Positions 9,962-18,381 of a DNA stretch of 64,000 nt are shown one piece after another. The notes under the pieces were generated by a model that worked only from the letters and a program-made list of their open reading frames with translations, was not told where the DNA came from and did no database searches. Each line of letters opens with the position of its first letter. Positions within the stretch are counted from its first letter, which is position 1. This DNA is from an uncultured Sutterella sp. Lineage in GTDB: Bacteria; Pseudomonadota; Gammaproteobacteria; Burkholderiales; Burkholderiaceae_F. Made by a program: the position numbers and the translations under genes. Location of the stretch: positions 1 to 64,000 of the forward strand of contig CALXXT010000012.1 in assembly GCA_944392755.1 (NCBI GenBank). Reading direction: 5' to 3'.

Positions 9962-10317
9962 GACAGTTCGTCTCCTTTTCACTGAAGAATGAAGCACGCC
10001 GGCGTTCCCACACGGACGGCGCGGAAATGTGGTCTCCCGCGTCTTTCGACCGGCGTTCCTTGATCGAGCGAGTCCGCATTGTATGCCCAATCTGCGGGAA
10101 AACGCTACCCCCTTTCGTCAAAGTCCGAATTTTTTCGCATGGAAAACGGCATCTATGGGGGTTTCCCTGCGTCGCGAAATGATCCCAATCCGTTGAGATC
10201 CCTTGCGGCACAGGACGATAAATGGAATCTAGCCCTTTGATAGAAGAGTGATTAGAATCCTCATCAGTCCACTCATACGGACTGCTTTCCACAATCAAAC
10301 CGAAAAGTGAGGCCCGA
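9962..10317. other. Divergent intergenic region between pflB and the hydro-lyase operon
   Basis: 356 gene-free bases that must hold promoters for both directions. I looked for FNR boxes (TTGAT-N4-ATCAA) and found no convincing match, and no clean -35/-10 pair. Only the ribosome sites AAAGGAG for pflB and AGTGAGG for the + strand gene are clear. Confidence 0.5.
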
Positions 10318-11235
10318 ATGGCAAGTCTTGAGATCCCATATGAGAAGGTATTCGACCTTCTCCATCACGCTTGCACCACCGTTTCGCCCGACGTTCTTTA
10401 CCTCATGAAGAACGCAGCGGCCAAGGAAACCAACGTTGAAGCGAAGACCTTCCTTGAAACGATGGTCAAGAACGTTGCCCTTGCCGGCGAAGTCGACAAG
10501 CCCGTCTGCCAGTCTCCCGGATTCCCGTCCGTTTGGATCCGCTGGGGCGAAGCCGTCCAGCCCAATCTGACGAATCTGATCGACAACATCACCAAGGCTA
10601 CGCAGGAAGCCACGAAGGCCGGCTACATCCGTCCGTCGATCGTGCACCCGCTCACCCGTTTCAACCCGGGCGACTCTTCCGGCCGCGGCGTGCCCAACTT
10701 CGAGCTGCGCTACGAAAAGGATCTGCCCTACTGCGAAATCGTCGTCAGCGCGAAGGGCTGCGGCGCCGAACTCCCGAACGTGGCCACGATCCTGACGCCG
10801 GCCACCCTCGGCAAGAACTACATCGGCCTCAAGAAGCTCGTTCTCGACGTCATCACCGGCAACTGCGGCTACCGCGGCGCTCGCGGCTATCCGTGCCCGC
10901 CCTTCTCGATCGGCATCGGCCTCGGCGGCCAGATGGACGTCGCCGCCAAGCTGTCGCGCGAAGCGATTTCGACGCGCAGCTGGCTCGACCACAACCCGGA
11001 TCCGCTCTTCGACGAACTCGAGCAGGAACTTCTTGCCGACATCAACAAGCTGAAGAACGGTCCCGCCGGCATCGGCGGCGACACGACGGCCCTTGCCGTG
11101 AAGATCGGCTGGGCGGCTACGCACACGGCCATCTGCCCGGTCGTGATCAACTTCCACTGCTGGGTTGCCCGCCGCTTCGGCGTCCGCTTCTATGCGGACG
11201 GTCACACCGAAGAGCTCTTTCAGGTTGGAGAATAA
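10318..11235 (+). CDS. Class I hydro-lyase alpha subunit (fumarase / tartrate dehydratase type)
   Basis: 305-residue iron-sulfur subunit matching the N-terminal half of class I fumarases and TtdA. Family-like stretches are AKGCGAELPN, the equivalent of the KGGGSE loop, and GNCGYRGARGYPCPPFSIGIG with candidate [4Fe-4S] cysteines. The beta subunit follows after 3 bases, so the split alpha/beta form is intact. These enzymes add or remove water from fumarate/malate, tartrate or mesaconate and are usually oxygen-sensitive, which fits the neighbouring pflB. Fumarase is most likely because of the fumarate-centred gene set, but substrate is not fixed by sequence. Confidence 0.85.
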   Translation: MASLEIPYEKVFDLLHHACTTVSPDVLYLMKNAAAKETNVEAKTFLETMVKNVALAGEVDKPVCQSPGFPSVWIRWGEAVQPNLTNLIDNITKATQEATKAGYIRPSIVHPLTRFNPGDSSGRGVPNFELRYEKDLPYCEIVVSAKGCGAELPNVATILTPATLGKNYIGLKKLVLDVITGNCGYRGARGYPCPPFSIGIGLGGQMDVAAKLSREAISTRSWLDHNPDPLFDELEQELLADINKLKNGPAGIGGDTTALAVKIGWAATHTAICPVVINFHCWVARRFGVRFYADGHTEELFQVGE

Positions 11236-11238
11236 ATA

Positions 11239-11844
11239 ATGGCTGTTTACGAACTCACTCTGCCGGTGGACGACGCTACGATCGAAAAGCTCCATGTCGG
11301 CGACATCATCTACATTGACGGCCTCGTCTGCACGGCCCGCGACATCGCGCACCTGAAGATGCGCGAGCTCGTTGAAGAAAACAAGCCCCTTCCCGAAAAC
11401 ATCAAGGGCGGCGCGATCTTCCACGCCGGTCCCGTGATGAAGAAGGACAAGGAAGGCAAGTGGTACCTCTCCGTCATCGGCCCGACGACCTCGATCCGCA
11501 TGGAGCCGCATGCCGACTTCGTCGGTCAGCAGGGCGTCAAGATCATCATCGGCAAGGGCGGCATGGGTCCCGACACGAAGGCCGCGCTGCAGAAGTACAA
11601 GCAGGTCTACGTTCAGGCCTGCCCGGGCTGCGCCGTCGTTCTCGCCGCCGGCATCGTCGGCACGAAGGATCCGCACTGGTTTGAAGCCGGGATGCCGGAA
11701 GCCATGTGGCCCCTTCAGGCCAAGCACTTCGGTCCGTTCCTCGTGACGATGGACTCGCACGGTGCGAGCCGCTACGACGAAGTGAACGCCTACGCCAAGA
11801 AGGTTGAGGAAGAAATCCTCGCTGAAAAGGCGAAGAAGGCCTAA
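11239..11844 (+). CDS. Class I hydro-lyase beta subunit (fumarase / tartrate dehydratase type)
   Basis: 201-residue partner of the alpha subunit, matching the C-terminal domain of class I fumarases and TtdB. Recognisable segments are KGGMGPDTKAAL, in the substrate-binding swivel domain, and QACPGCAVV. A GGAG site sits inside the end of the alpha gene, so translation is coupled. Length and start match stand-alone beta subunits. It is followed after 87 bases by an MmgE/PrpD gene, suggesting a three-gene unit for a hydroxy-acid pathway. Confidence 0.85.
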   Translation: MAVYELTLPVDDATIEKLHVGDIIYIDGLVCTARDIAHLKMRELVEENKPLPENIKGGAIFHAGPVMKKDKEGKWYLSVIGPTTSIRMEPHADFVGQQGVKIIIGKGGMGPDTKAALQKYKQVYVQACPGCAVVLAAGIVGTKDPHWFEAGMPEAMWPLQAKHFGPFLVTMDSHGASRYDEVNAYAKKVEEEILAEKAKKA

Positions 11845-11931
11845 TTCGCCCTCGTGACGAATTGATTCATCGAGCGGTCTTTCCGACGCCCGTCGGGATG
11901 GCCGCTCTTTTTCTTAAATGGGAAAACATCC

Positions 11932-13311
11932 ATGACGGAAGCTTTCAGCCCCACCTTGGCAAGCGCGGATTTCGCCGCTGCACTTCAGTACGACGCCATT
12001 CCGACACCTGTGGTCGACCGCATCAAGCGCGACCTCCTCGACTGGATCGGCTGCTCGATCGCGGGTTCCATCGACCCTGCTTCGAAGCCCATTCGCGCGA
12101 TCGATGCGCTGATGGGCGGCCCGAAGCAGGCCGGCGTCTTCGGCGCCCCGAAGATGACCGACATGCGTTCGGCCGCGATGATGAACGCCTACTACAGCCA
12201 CATCATGGAAATGGACGACGTGGACCGCGCTTCCATTTCTCACCCGGCCTCCTGCATCTTCCCGGCCGTCCTCGCCCTCGCTGGCGAAACGGCCAAGTCC
12301 GCATCGGGCAAAGAGATGCTCGCATCGGTCGTGGCGGGCTTTGAAGTGATGCTCCGCATCGGCGCCGCAGTGACGCCTGCGCACTACAAAGTCTTCCACA
12401 CGACGGCGACAACCGGCGTCTTCGGCGGCGCCGCCGCCTCCGCCCGCCTTCTCGGCCTCAACGCCGAGCGCACCGCTTGGGCGATCGGCAACGCCGGCAC
12501 CTCTTCGTGCGGCTTGTGGCAGTTCAATCGAGACGGCGCGATGAGCAAGTTCATCCACACCGGCTACGCCGCCTCCAACGGCCTCTTCGTCGCACTGCTC
12601 GCCCGCGAAGGCTTCTCCGGTCCAATCCATGTTCTGGAAGGCGAACAGGGCTTCTTCGTCGGCTATGCGCGGCAGGACGTGAATTTCGACCTTTTCCGCG
12701 ACTTCGGCAAGTTCTGGCGCGCCGGAGAGATCAGCTTCAAGCCCTATCCCTGCTGCCGCCACACGCATTCGGCGATCGACGCCGCCATCGAAATGCACAA
12801 GCTGTTGGCCGGCGAAGCCGTCAAGTCGGTGAAGCTCCACACCTACAACACGGCGCTCAACATTGCCGGCAAGCGCCTCCCGACAACCGAACGTCAGGCG
12901 AAGTTCTCGATCACGTACTGTGTGGCGAGCGCCATGCTGCGCGGAGGAATGAAGCAGCGGGACTTTGAAGGCGCCGCTCTTCAGGATCCCTCCGTCCTTG
13001 CCCTGCAGGAAAAGATCGAGGTGATCGATGACCCCGCGATCAACGCATGCGTCCCGAAGAACTGGCCCTGCCGTCTCGAGGTGGAAACGGTTTCCGGCCG
13101 CACCCTTACGGCGCAGGTACAGTCCCCAACGGGAGATCCGGAGGCCGACGTCTCTTGGGCGCAGCTCGAGGACAAGTTCCGTCAGATGACGGAAGCCGCG
13201 CTCGACACCGCACAGCAGGACGAAATCATCGCGCTCTGCCGCGATTTTGAGTCTCTGCCGAACCTTGCGGCGGGCGACGTCTTCGCGATCGCCAATCGTC
13301 GACTCAGCTAA
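11932..13311 (+). CDS. MmgE/PrpD family protein
   Basis: 459-residue member of the family that includes 2-methylcitrate dehydratase PrpD and cis-aconitate decarboxylase, which dehydrate or decarboxylate tricarboxylic acids without a metal cluster. Characteristic text includes LDWIGCSIAGS near the N-terminus, SHIMEMDDV and the central CCRHTHSAIDAA. GGGAAAACATCC precedes the ATG at 11932. No prpB or prpC lies nearby, so a methylcitrate cycle role is not supported here. Next to the hydro-lyase pair it may act on a related hydroxy acid. It ends at a strong terminator at 13391. Confidence 0.85.
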   Translation: MTEAFSPTLASADFAAALQYDAIPTPVVDRIKRDLLDWIGCSIAGSIDPASKPIRAIDALMGGPKQAGVFGAPKMTDMRSAAMMNAYYSHIMEMDDVDRASISHPASCIFPAVLALAGETAKSASGKEMLASVVAGFEVMLRIGAAVTPAHYKVFHTTATTGVFGGAAASARLLGLNAERTAWAIGNAGTSSCGLWQFNRDGAMSKFIHTGYAASNGLFVALLAREGFSGPIHVLEGEQGFFVGYARQDVNFDLFRDFGKFWRAGEISFKPYPCCRHTHSAIDAAIEMHKLLAGEAVKSVKLHTYNTALNIAGKRLPTTERQAKFSITYCVASAMLRGGMKQRDFEGAALQDPSVLALQEKIEVIDDPAINACVPKNWPCRLEVETVSGRTLTAQVQSPTGDPEADVSWAQLEDKFRQMTEAALDTAQQDEIIALCRDFESLPNLAAGDVFAIANRRLS

Positions 13312-13390
13312 GGATCCGAGCATGGTCTTGCGTCTGCAGGCTCTGATGAGCCTTGGACGAGTCGACGAATGACCATGTCGTTGCGCTTAA

Positions 13391-13432
13391 ACCGGAAGGC
13401 TTCACTACCCGAAGCCTTCCGGTTCTCTTTTG
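13391..13432 (+). terminator. Rho-independent terminator
   Basis: A perfect 13-bp stem, ACCGGAAGGCTTC / GAAGCCTTCCGGT, with a 7-base loop is followed by TCTCTTTTG. It ends the hydro-lyase/PrpD transcript. Confidence 0.88.
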
Positions 13433-13743
13433 TGCCCAAAAGCCAGCCTTGGCCGAACCTTCGGCGACGAGTAGCACGCTTGAACGGATCTTTGCGTTCA
13501 GAAGAACGCGTCATCTTCGCGTTCCATGCGAACTGGGCAGACCATCGCCACAGGTTCAAATTCATAGATGCGGCGTCTTGCGCGATCATCGTCCGGTTCA
13601 CCGAATCGGCCTTATGCGCTGCCTGAGCGAATTCACGGCAATTTTCTAAGCCGACGCATTCGATTTGCAGATTCGGGTTGGTTCCGTGCGCACCTGCGTA
13701 CAATGACGGCGACGTCCGGATCAAACCAACCCAGCGAGAGCTC
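13433..13743. other. Gene-free stretch before the CxxC protein
   Basis: About 310 bases with short open frames on both strands, none with a ribosome site, recognisable domain or coding-like codon use. Probably spacer plus the promoter of the following gene. Confidence 0.45.
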
Positions 13744-14178
13744 ATGACGATTCCGCCTCAACGAAATCTCGTCCAACTTTCTGAAGACGGATACCGCCTT
13801 CTCAAGATCTACTGTCCTTTCTGCGGCTCGCTCTCAAGCATCAGCTGCGAACATGCCGTTGCTCGAACATCCGGGGGAGAGTTCACGGGACTAAAGCCAA
13901 TCTTTGCGAAATGGCTGGCTGAAGCCTTCGGAGCGACGCCTTCAGCCTTCACGATCGGCGGCGTTGTTCCTCCAACGCTCGCAAAGCGCTTTCTGAAAGT
14001 GGAGCGACTTCTTGAAGAGGCCGTCGACCGCTGGAATGAAGATGCTCTCTGCGGATCGTCGATGCTCATCCTGCACATCGACAATACGCGTCGACGAGAA
14101 TCCAGACAGTACGTCTTTGCCAGCCCGTTGGCGCTCGAGGAGCTCGCGCGTCGTTTTTCCACCTCCGAAACGAGCTAG
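13744..14178 (+). CDS. Hypothetical protein with N-terminal CPFC motif
   Basis: 144-residue cytoplasmic protein that I do not recognise. YCPFCG at about residues 23-28 and a following CEH could bind zinc, as in small zinc-ribbon proteins. The rest is a mixed helical region with a charged segment (KRFLKVERLLEEAVDRW). Only a weak GAGAG site precedes the ATG at 13744. It is flanked by terminators on both sides, so it appears monocistronic. Codon use looks like that of its neighbours. It could be a nucleic-acid-associated or regulatory protein, but no function is claimed. Confidence 0.6.
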   Translation: MTIPPQRNLVQLSEDGYRLLKIYCPFCGSLSSISCEHAVARTSGGEFTGLKPIFAKWLAEAFGATPSAFTIGGVVPPTLAKRFLKVERLLEEAVDRWNEDALCGSSMLILHIDNTRRRESRQYVFASPLALEELARRFSTSETS

Positions 14179-14338
14179 CCGCCACTTTCACGGACTTTTT
14201 CTATTTAGACCGCCTCCCTCTCACCGCCCTTCTGCCGAGGTTTACGCATGCTCTGCGTGCGACTATCAACCGCACTCCATCTCTTTCCTCTCCGCCAAGG
14301 AGATCGGGAGAGCCGGTCAACCTCAACTTGAGGCTGAT

Positions 14339-14372
14339 AAAAAAGGCGCCGTCAAGCACAGCGCCTTTTTTT
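14339..14372. terminator. Bidirectional terminator
   Basis: AAAAAAGGCGC and GCGCCTTTTTTT flank an 11-base loop. It serves the + strand hypothetical gene and the - strand thioesterase gene that converge here. The rest of 14179-14407 holds nothing recognisable. Confidence 0.8.
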
Positions 14373-14407
14373 GAGCGGATCAACCGCAATCAAGCGTTCC
14401 GCGCCGA

Positions 14408-14863
14408 TTAAGCGCGAAGCTGAAGCACTTCATCGGGTGCCGCCGTATACGGGAGAAGCTTCGCACGGATTTCCTCCGGAATTGCGAGCTTCTGGAAATG
14501 CTGTCCGTCCGGACCGCGCCGAACGCAAACGCTCGTCTCGACGCACTGCAGGCGCAATTCATCACCGCAATGAATCGTGAAGGCAAAGCGCATCGAAGAC
14601 TTGCCGAGATGATCGATCCAAATGCGCGCAACGCATTCATCGCCCACCTTTCCCGGGGCCGTGAAGTCGGTTCGAATGCCAACCACGGGGAAGCCCATGT
14701 GGTACTTTTCAATTTCGATGAAGCCGAGGCCAAGCACGTCGAGAAGGAAGTCCTCCATCAGCTGATTGAGGATCAGATAGTACTGAGGATGATAGACAAT
14801 GCCGGCCGGATCGCAGTGCGAGAAACGGATCCGAAGCTTTTGTTCATAAACCTGGTGCGTCAT
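14408..14863 (-). CDS. Acyl-CoA thioesterase, 4-hydroxybenzoyl-CoA (hot-dog) type
   Basis: 151-residue hot-dog-fold thioesterase that hydrolyses acyl- or aryl-CoA esters in the cytoplasm. The 4HBT signature HCDPAGIVYHPQYY lies at about residues 15-28, with the catalytic-type Asp at position 17. Start ATG at 14863 follows AAGGAAAACGTA; the frame is open 46 codons upstream but runs into a terminator hairpin. It lies downstream of, but is separated by a terminator from, the malY-type gene. YbgC-like or aryl-CoA specificity cannot be separated from sequence alone. Confidence 0.87.
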   Translation of the reverse strand: MTHQVYEQKLRIRFSHCDPAGIVYHPQYYLILNQLMEDFLLDVLGLGFIEIEKYHMGFPVVGIRTDFTAPGKVGDECVARIWIDHLGKSSMRFAFTIHCGDELRLQCVETSVCVRRGPDGQHFQKLAIPEEIRAKLLPYTAAPDEVLQLRA

Positions 14864-14924
14864 TACGTTTTCCTTTTTTGAGGACGCCAACATCTGTTCT
14901 AAGGTCCCAAGAATATCAGCGTCG

Positions 14925-14961
14925 AAAAAGCCCCGCGGCAATCCGATTGCCGGCGGGGCTC
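14925..14961 (-). terminator. Rho-independent terminator for the ridA-dcuC-malY unit
   Basis: On the - strand, AGCCCCGCCGGCAATC pairs with GATTGCCGCGGGGCT (one unpaired base in one arm) and is followed by TTTTTC. Confidence 0.82.
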
Positions 14962-15020
14962 GTTGATCGAGCGTCCGCCCGATGGGTGCCGAAGCACCCA
15001 TCGAACTCAGAAACGCAAGA

Positions 15021-16196
15021 TTACTTCATCGCCTTGACGGCCGCAGCGATGCGCTTCATGCCTTCTTCGACATAGGCGCGCGGGCAAGCCATGTTCATGC
15101 GAAGGAACAGGTCGCCTTCGATACCGAAGGAGCGGCCCGGGTTGAGACCGACCTTGCATTCTTCAACGAAGAACTTGTCGAGCTCTTCCTGGGTCTTGAA
15201 GCCAAGGCCCTTGCAGTCAAGCCACAGGAGATAGGTGGCATCCGGCTTGTAGGCCTTGATGCCGGGGATGTTTTCCTGGATGAACTTGACGGCGTAGTCG
15301 ATGTTGCCTTCGACATATTCGCAGACCTGGTCGGCGTAGTAGTCGCATTCGCCGTTGAAGCAGATCTGATAGGCGAGGTCACCGAAGATGTTGCGGCCGA
15401 GCTTGCAGGAAGCGAGAGCAGCCTGATACTGTTCCTGGAGCTTCTTGTTGGGCGTGGCCACACCGGCGGTGCGCAGACCGGCGATGTTGAAGGTCTTCGA
15501 GGGATTCACGCCGACGAGGCACTGGTTGCGGGCCTTTTCGGAGATCGTCGGAAGCGACACGTGCTTGTGATCGCCGTAGACGAAGTCGGAGTGGACTTCG
15601 TCGGAGAAGATCACGACGTTGTACTTGCAGCAGATGTCGACCATGCGTTCGAGGTCTTCACGCGAGAAGCAACGGCCGGTCGGGTTGTGCGGGTTGCAGA
15701 GCAGGAAGAGCTTCGTCTTCGGGTCGGAGCACTTCTTTTCGAAGTCTTCGAAGTCGATCGTGTAGACGCCGTCAACGAGCTTGAGGCTGTTGTAGATGGC
15801 GTTACGATGATTCTTCACCGTGACGGCCGTGAAGGGCGGATAGATCGGGGACTGCATGATGACGTTGTCGCCGACTTCCGTGAAGGCCTTGACGGCCACC
15901 GCGAGAGCCGTGCCGAGCGAGGGCACGTAGTCGCAATGATCTTCGGGAACGTCGAAGCCGAGGCGACGCTTGCACCAGGCAACCGTGGCCTTTTCAAAGC
16001 CGCCTTCCTTGACATACGGGTAGCCGTAGACGCCGAACTGGGCGAGCTTCGTCACAGCTTCAACAACGGGCTGCGGGCACTTGAAGTCCGAGTCGGCAAC
16101 CCACATCGGCAACACGCCCTTCGGGTACTTCAGCCACTTGGAGCTGTTCGTATGGGTGCGGTCGATGATTTCGTCAAAGTTATGCTTCAAGGTCAT
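15021..16196 (-). CDS. malY: MalY/PatB-type cystathionine beta-lyase (C-S lyase)
   Basis: 391-residue PLP enzyme of the MalY/PatB branch. These cleave cysteine or cystathionine C-S bonds to pyruvate, ammonia and a thiol or sulfide. Family marks are VLPMWVADSDF near the N-terminus, CNPHNPTGR and the PLP lysine K234 in NPSKTFNIAGLR. AGGAG precedes the ATG at 16196. It is the last gene of an operon with ridA and dcuC. RidA removes the 2-aminoacrylate that C-S lyases and dehydratases release, so co-expression makes biochemical sense. The maltose-regulatory role of E. coli MalY is not implied. Confidence 0.9.
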   Translation of the reverse strand: MTLKHNFDEIIDRTHTNSSKWLKYPKGVLPMWVADSDFKCPQPVVEAVTKLAQFGVYGYPYVKEGGFEKATVAWCKRRLGFDVPEDHCDYVPSLGTALAVAVKAFTEVGDNVIMQSPIYPPFTAVTVKNHRNAIYNSLKLVDGVYTIDFEDFEKKCSDPKTKLFLLCNPHNPTGRCFSREDLERMVDICCKYNVVIFSDEVHSDFVYGDHKHVSLPTISEKARNQCLVGVNPSKTFNIAGLRTAGVATPNKKLQEQYQAALASCKLGRNIFGDLAYQICFNGECDYYADQVCEYVEGNIDYAVKFIQENIPGIKAYKPDATYLLWLDCKGLGFKTQEELDKFFVEECKVGLNPGRSFGIEGDLFLRMNMACPRAYVEEGMKRIAAAVKAMK

Positions 16197-16262
16197 TTCT
16201 AATGACTCCTCTTTGCGGTGGTTATGGACGGCCGGGTTGGTCCTGGCCGTCCGTGGATCAAA

Positions 16263-17642
16263 TTAGTAGTACCAGCCGAAGTAGATGATACCCGAGGCGA
16301 TGGTCGCCACAATCATCGGGATGCAAGTACGCTTGGCAACCTGGAAGGACGAGACGCCCGCCATGCTCGAGATGGCGATCAGAGCGCCCGCGATCGGGGA
16401 AGACACACGGCCGAAGGAAACGAAGATCTGATACGGGAAGATGAGCTTGATGATAGGCACGCCCATCGTCTTGGCCATATCCGGAACGAGCGGAGCGAAC
16501 GAGAAGAACGCAGCGTTGCCCGAGCCCATGACGAAAGCGCAAGCCCACAGCAGGATGCCGCCGAGGACAACCATCGCAGCGAGACCGAAGCCAGCGGAGT
16601 CGGCCGCATTGATGAGGGTGGCCATGGCGCCCGACTTGATGAGGCCGGCAGCGAGGAATTCGCCGCTGACGATCAGGGAGACCGTGCCGACGAGGATCTT
16701 GCCCATGCCTTCATAGAAGAGCTTGAGCGAGGCGAACACTTCCTTGACCTTGCGGTGACGGACGAGTTCGAAGCAGATGGCGACGATGGTCGAGATGAGC
16801 ATCGCGGTCACGACGTCCATGCGGATCGAGCTACCCGCAACCTTCGAGAAGAAGATGATCAGGAAGAGCGGAATGATCGGCAGAATGGCGTAGATCTTCG
16901 GCGTGTTCGCGTCGGCGTCGGAAGCCTTGGAACCGGCGAGCGTCGCGATGTTGTTCGGGTCGAACGTCCAGCCTTCCTTCTTGTCCCACCAACGCTGAAC
17001 GATCATGTGCGTCACGCACACGATGAGCGTTACGGCCACGAAGAGCGGCAGCTGGTAGTAGACGAAGTATTCGGAAACGTCCATGCCCGCAACCTGAGCG
17101 GCCATGTTGCAGTTGCCCGAACCAGGACCAGCGTCGACGTACTGGGCGCAGCCGATCATGCCGAGAGCGGACATCTGGCTCACGCCGGAGCGAACGAGCA
17201 ACGGATAGAGCGTGACCATGAGGAGCAGCGCCAGACCGGCGTGCGACGGCACGAAAATCGCCATCACCTGCGAGACGAGGAACGCCGCGCCGAGGAGGAT
17301 GTAGGGCGACTTGATCATGGACAGGGGCTTCTTGAACACTTCAAAGAGCGCGTTCGAAGCGCCGACGTGCTCCATGTAGCGGGAGAAGCCGCCGATCGCC
17401 ATCAGCTGGAGGCCGAGGCCCTTGACGCGGGTGGCAAAGCCGTCACCGAACACCTTGAAGATGTCGAAGCCGGTGAAGTTCGTGGAGGACTTGGCCGGAA
17501 GCACTTCGCCGAGGCCAAAGATCCACGTGCAGAGGAGGAGAACGAAACCGCCGAAGAAGAGCGCGGCCTGCGGGTACCAGCCCTTGAGGAGCATGTACAC
17601 CACCACGACAAGCACGACGGCAGCAATAATCAGACTCAGCAT
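16263..17642 (-). CDS. dcuC: Anaerobic C4-dicarboxylate transporter DcuC
   Basis: 459-residue inner-membrane carrier with about a dozen hydrophobic segments, matching the DcuC family, which moves succinate outward during fumarate respiration or fermentation. Recognisable parts are the N-terminal repeat of hydrophobic helices, AMIGC-like helix ends and QRWWDKKEGW after a central helix, comparable to the QRYLDKKE stretch in E. coli DcuC. AGGATTCAAC precedes the ATG. It sits between ridA and malY, which suggests that fumarate or succinate made from amino-acid breakdown is exchanged here. A second, unrelated carrier (DcuA) is encoded at 55020. Confidence 0.88.
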   Translation of the reverse strand: MLSLIIAAVVLVVVVYMLLKGWYPQAALFFGGFVLLLCTWIFGLGEVLPAKSSTNFTGFDIFKVFGDGFATRVKGLGLQLMAIGGFSRYMEHVGASNALFEVFKKPLSMIKSPYILLGAAFLVSQVMAIFVPSHAGLALLLMVTLYPLLVRSGVSQMSALGMIGCAQYVDAGPGSGNCNMAAQVAGMDVSEYFVYYQLPLFVAVTLIVCVTHMIVQRWWDKKEGWTFDPNNIATLAGSKASDADANTPKIYAILPIIPLFLIIFFSKVAGSSIRMDVVTAMLISTIVAICFELVRHRKVKEVFASLKLFYEGMGKILVGTVSLIVSGEFLAAGLIKSGAMATLINAADSAGFGLAAMVVLGGILLWACAFVMGSGNAAFFSFAPLVPDMAKTMGVPIIKLIFPYQIFVSFGRVSSPIAGALIAISSMAGVSSFQVAKRTCIPMIVATIASGIIYFGWYY

Positions 17643-17729
17643 GTTGAATCCTGAAAGATGTTGTTTCTTTAGATCCGGCGGCTGGGAAACCCAATCCGTC
17701 GGTTCATCCGAAGAAATTGAAGGTTGGGT

Positions 17730-18110
17730 TTACTTGATGGCGATGGCTTCGATCTCGACCTTCGCACCCTTCGGGAGCGCGGCGATGCCGACAGCCGAGC
17801 GCGCAGGCGCGCCCTTGCCCGGGAAAAACTGCGCGTAGACTTCGTTGAAGTCCGCGAAATACTTGATGTCCGCGAGGAAGCACGTCGTCTTCACCACCTT
17901 GTCGAGGGATGAACCAGCGGCTTCGAGAACGGCCTTGACGTTTTCAAGCGAGGCCTTGGCCTGGCACTTGATGTCTTCGGGCATTTCACCAGTTTCCGGA
18001 TTGATCGGAAGCTGACCCGACACGAACACCAGATCGCCAGCGGCAATGCCCTGGGAATAGGGCCCGATGGCGGCCGGCGCCTTGGTCGTTTCGAGAATTT
18101 CCTTTTTCAC
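17730..18110 (-). CDS. ridA: RidA family enamine/imine deaminase
   Basis: 126-residue cytoplasmic trimer-forming enzyme that hydrolyses 2-aminoacrylate and related imines to keto acids and ammonia. N-terminal APAAIGPYSQGI, central VFVSGQLP and the substrate-binding arginine R104 in ARSAVGIAALPKGA are all present. The start is a GTG at 18110, preceded by AAAGGAG; upstream in-frame ATGs lack sites. First gene of ridA-dcuC-malY, like tdcF in enterobacterial threonine/serine operons. The likely promoter lies in 18111-18381, shared divergently with the acyl-CoA synthetase. Confidence 0.94.
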   Translation of the reverse strand: MKKEILETTKAPAAIGPYSQGIAAGDLVFVSGQLPINPETGEMPEDIKCQAKASLENVKAVLEAAGSSLDKVVKTTCFLADIKYFADFNEVYAQFFPGKGAPARSAVGIAALPKGAKVEIEAIAIK

Positions 18111-18381
18111 TTTTCTCTCCTTTGTCGTAAGCATTGACTTCATGAGCACACGGCCGAGGGCACGAGCACGCATCCTCGGAAACCCGAGGATGTGAAATCA
18201 ATGCGCGCATTCTGATCGACTGTCATGCAAAGAGGTATAGGGAATACCCCCATATTGACTTACAATATAAAAAGGATTAAACGATTTCCCGTTTGACCGC
18301 GCCTCTGTTTTCGGGGTTTCCCCGATCTGCGGAGACGGCAATTCATCAACCATCCAGAAACCATAAAAGGGGACTAAAGGA

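Noticed and set aside
7613..9985. 790-codon + strand frame over pflB
   Set aside because: It is the codon-aligned antisense shadow of pflB with no domain or ribosome site.
9962..10317. FNR site between pflB and the hydro-lyase genes
   Set aside because: Expected from biology, but no sequence close to TTGAT-N4-ATCAA is present.
13308..13745. Short frames on both strands between the PrpD gene and the CxxC protein
   Set aside because: They run across a strong terminator and have no ribosome sites or recognisable motifs.
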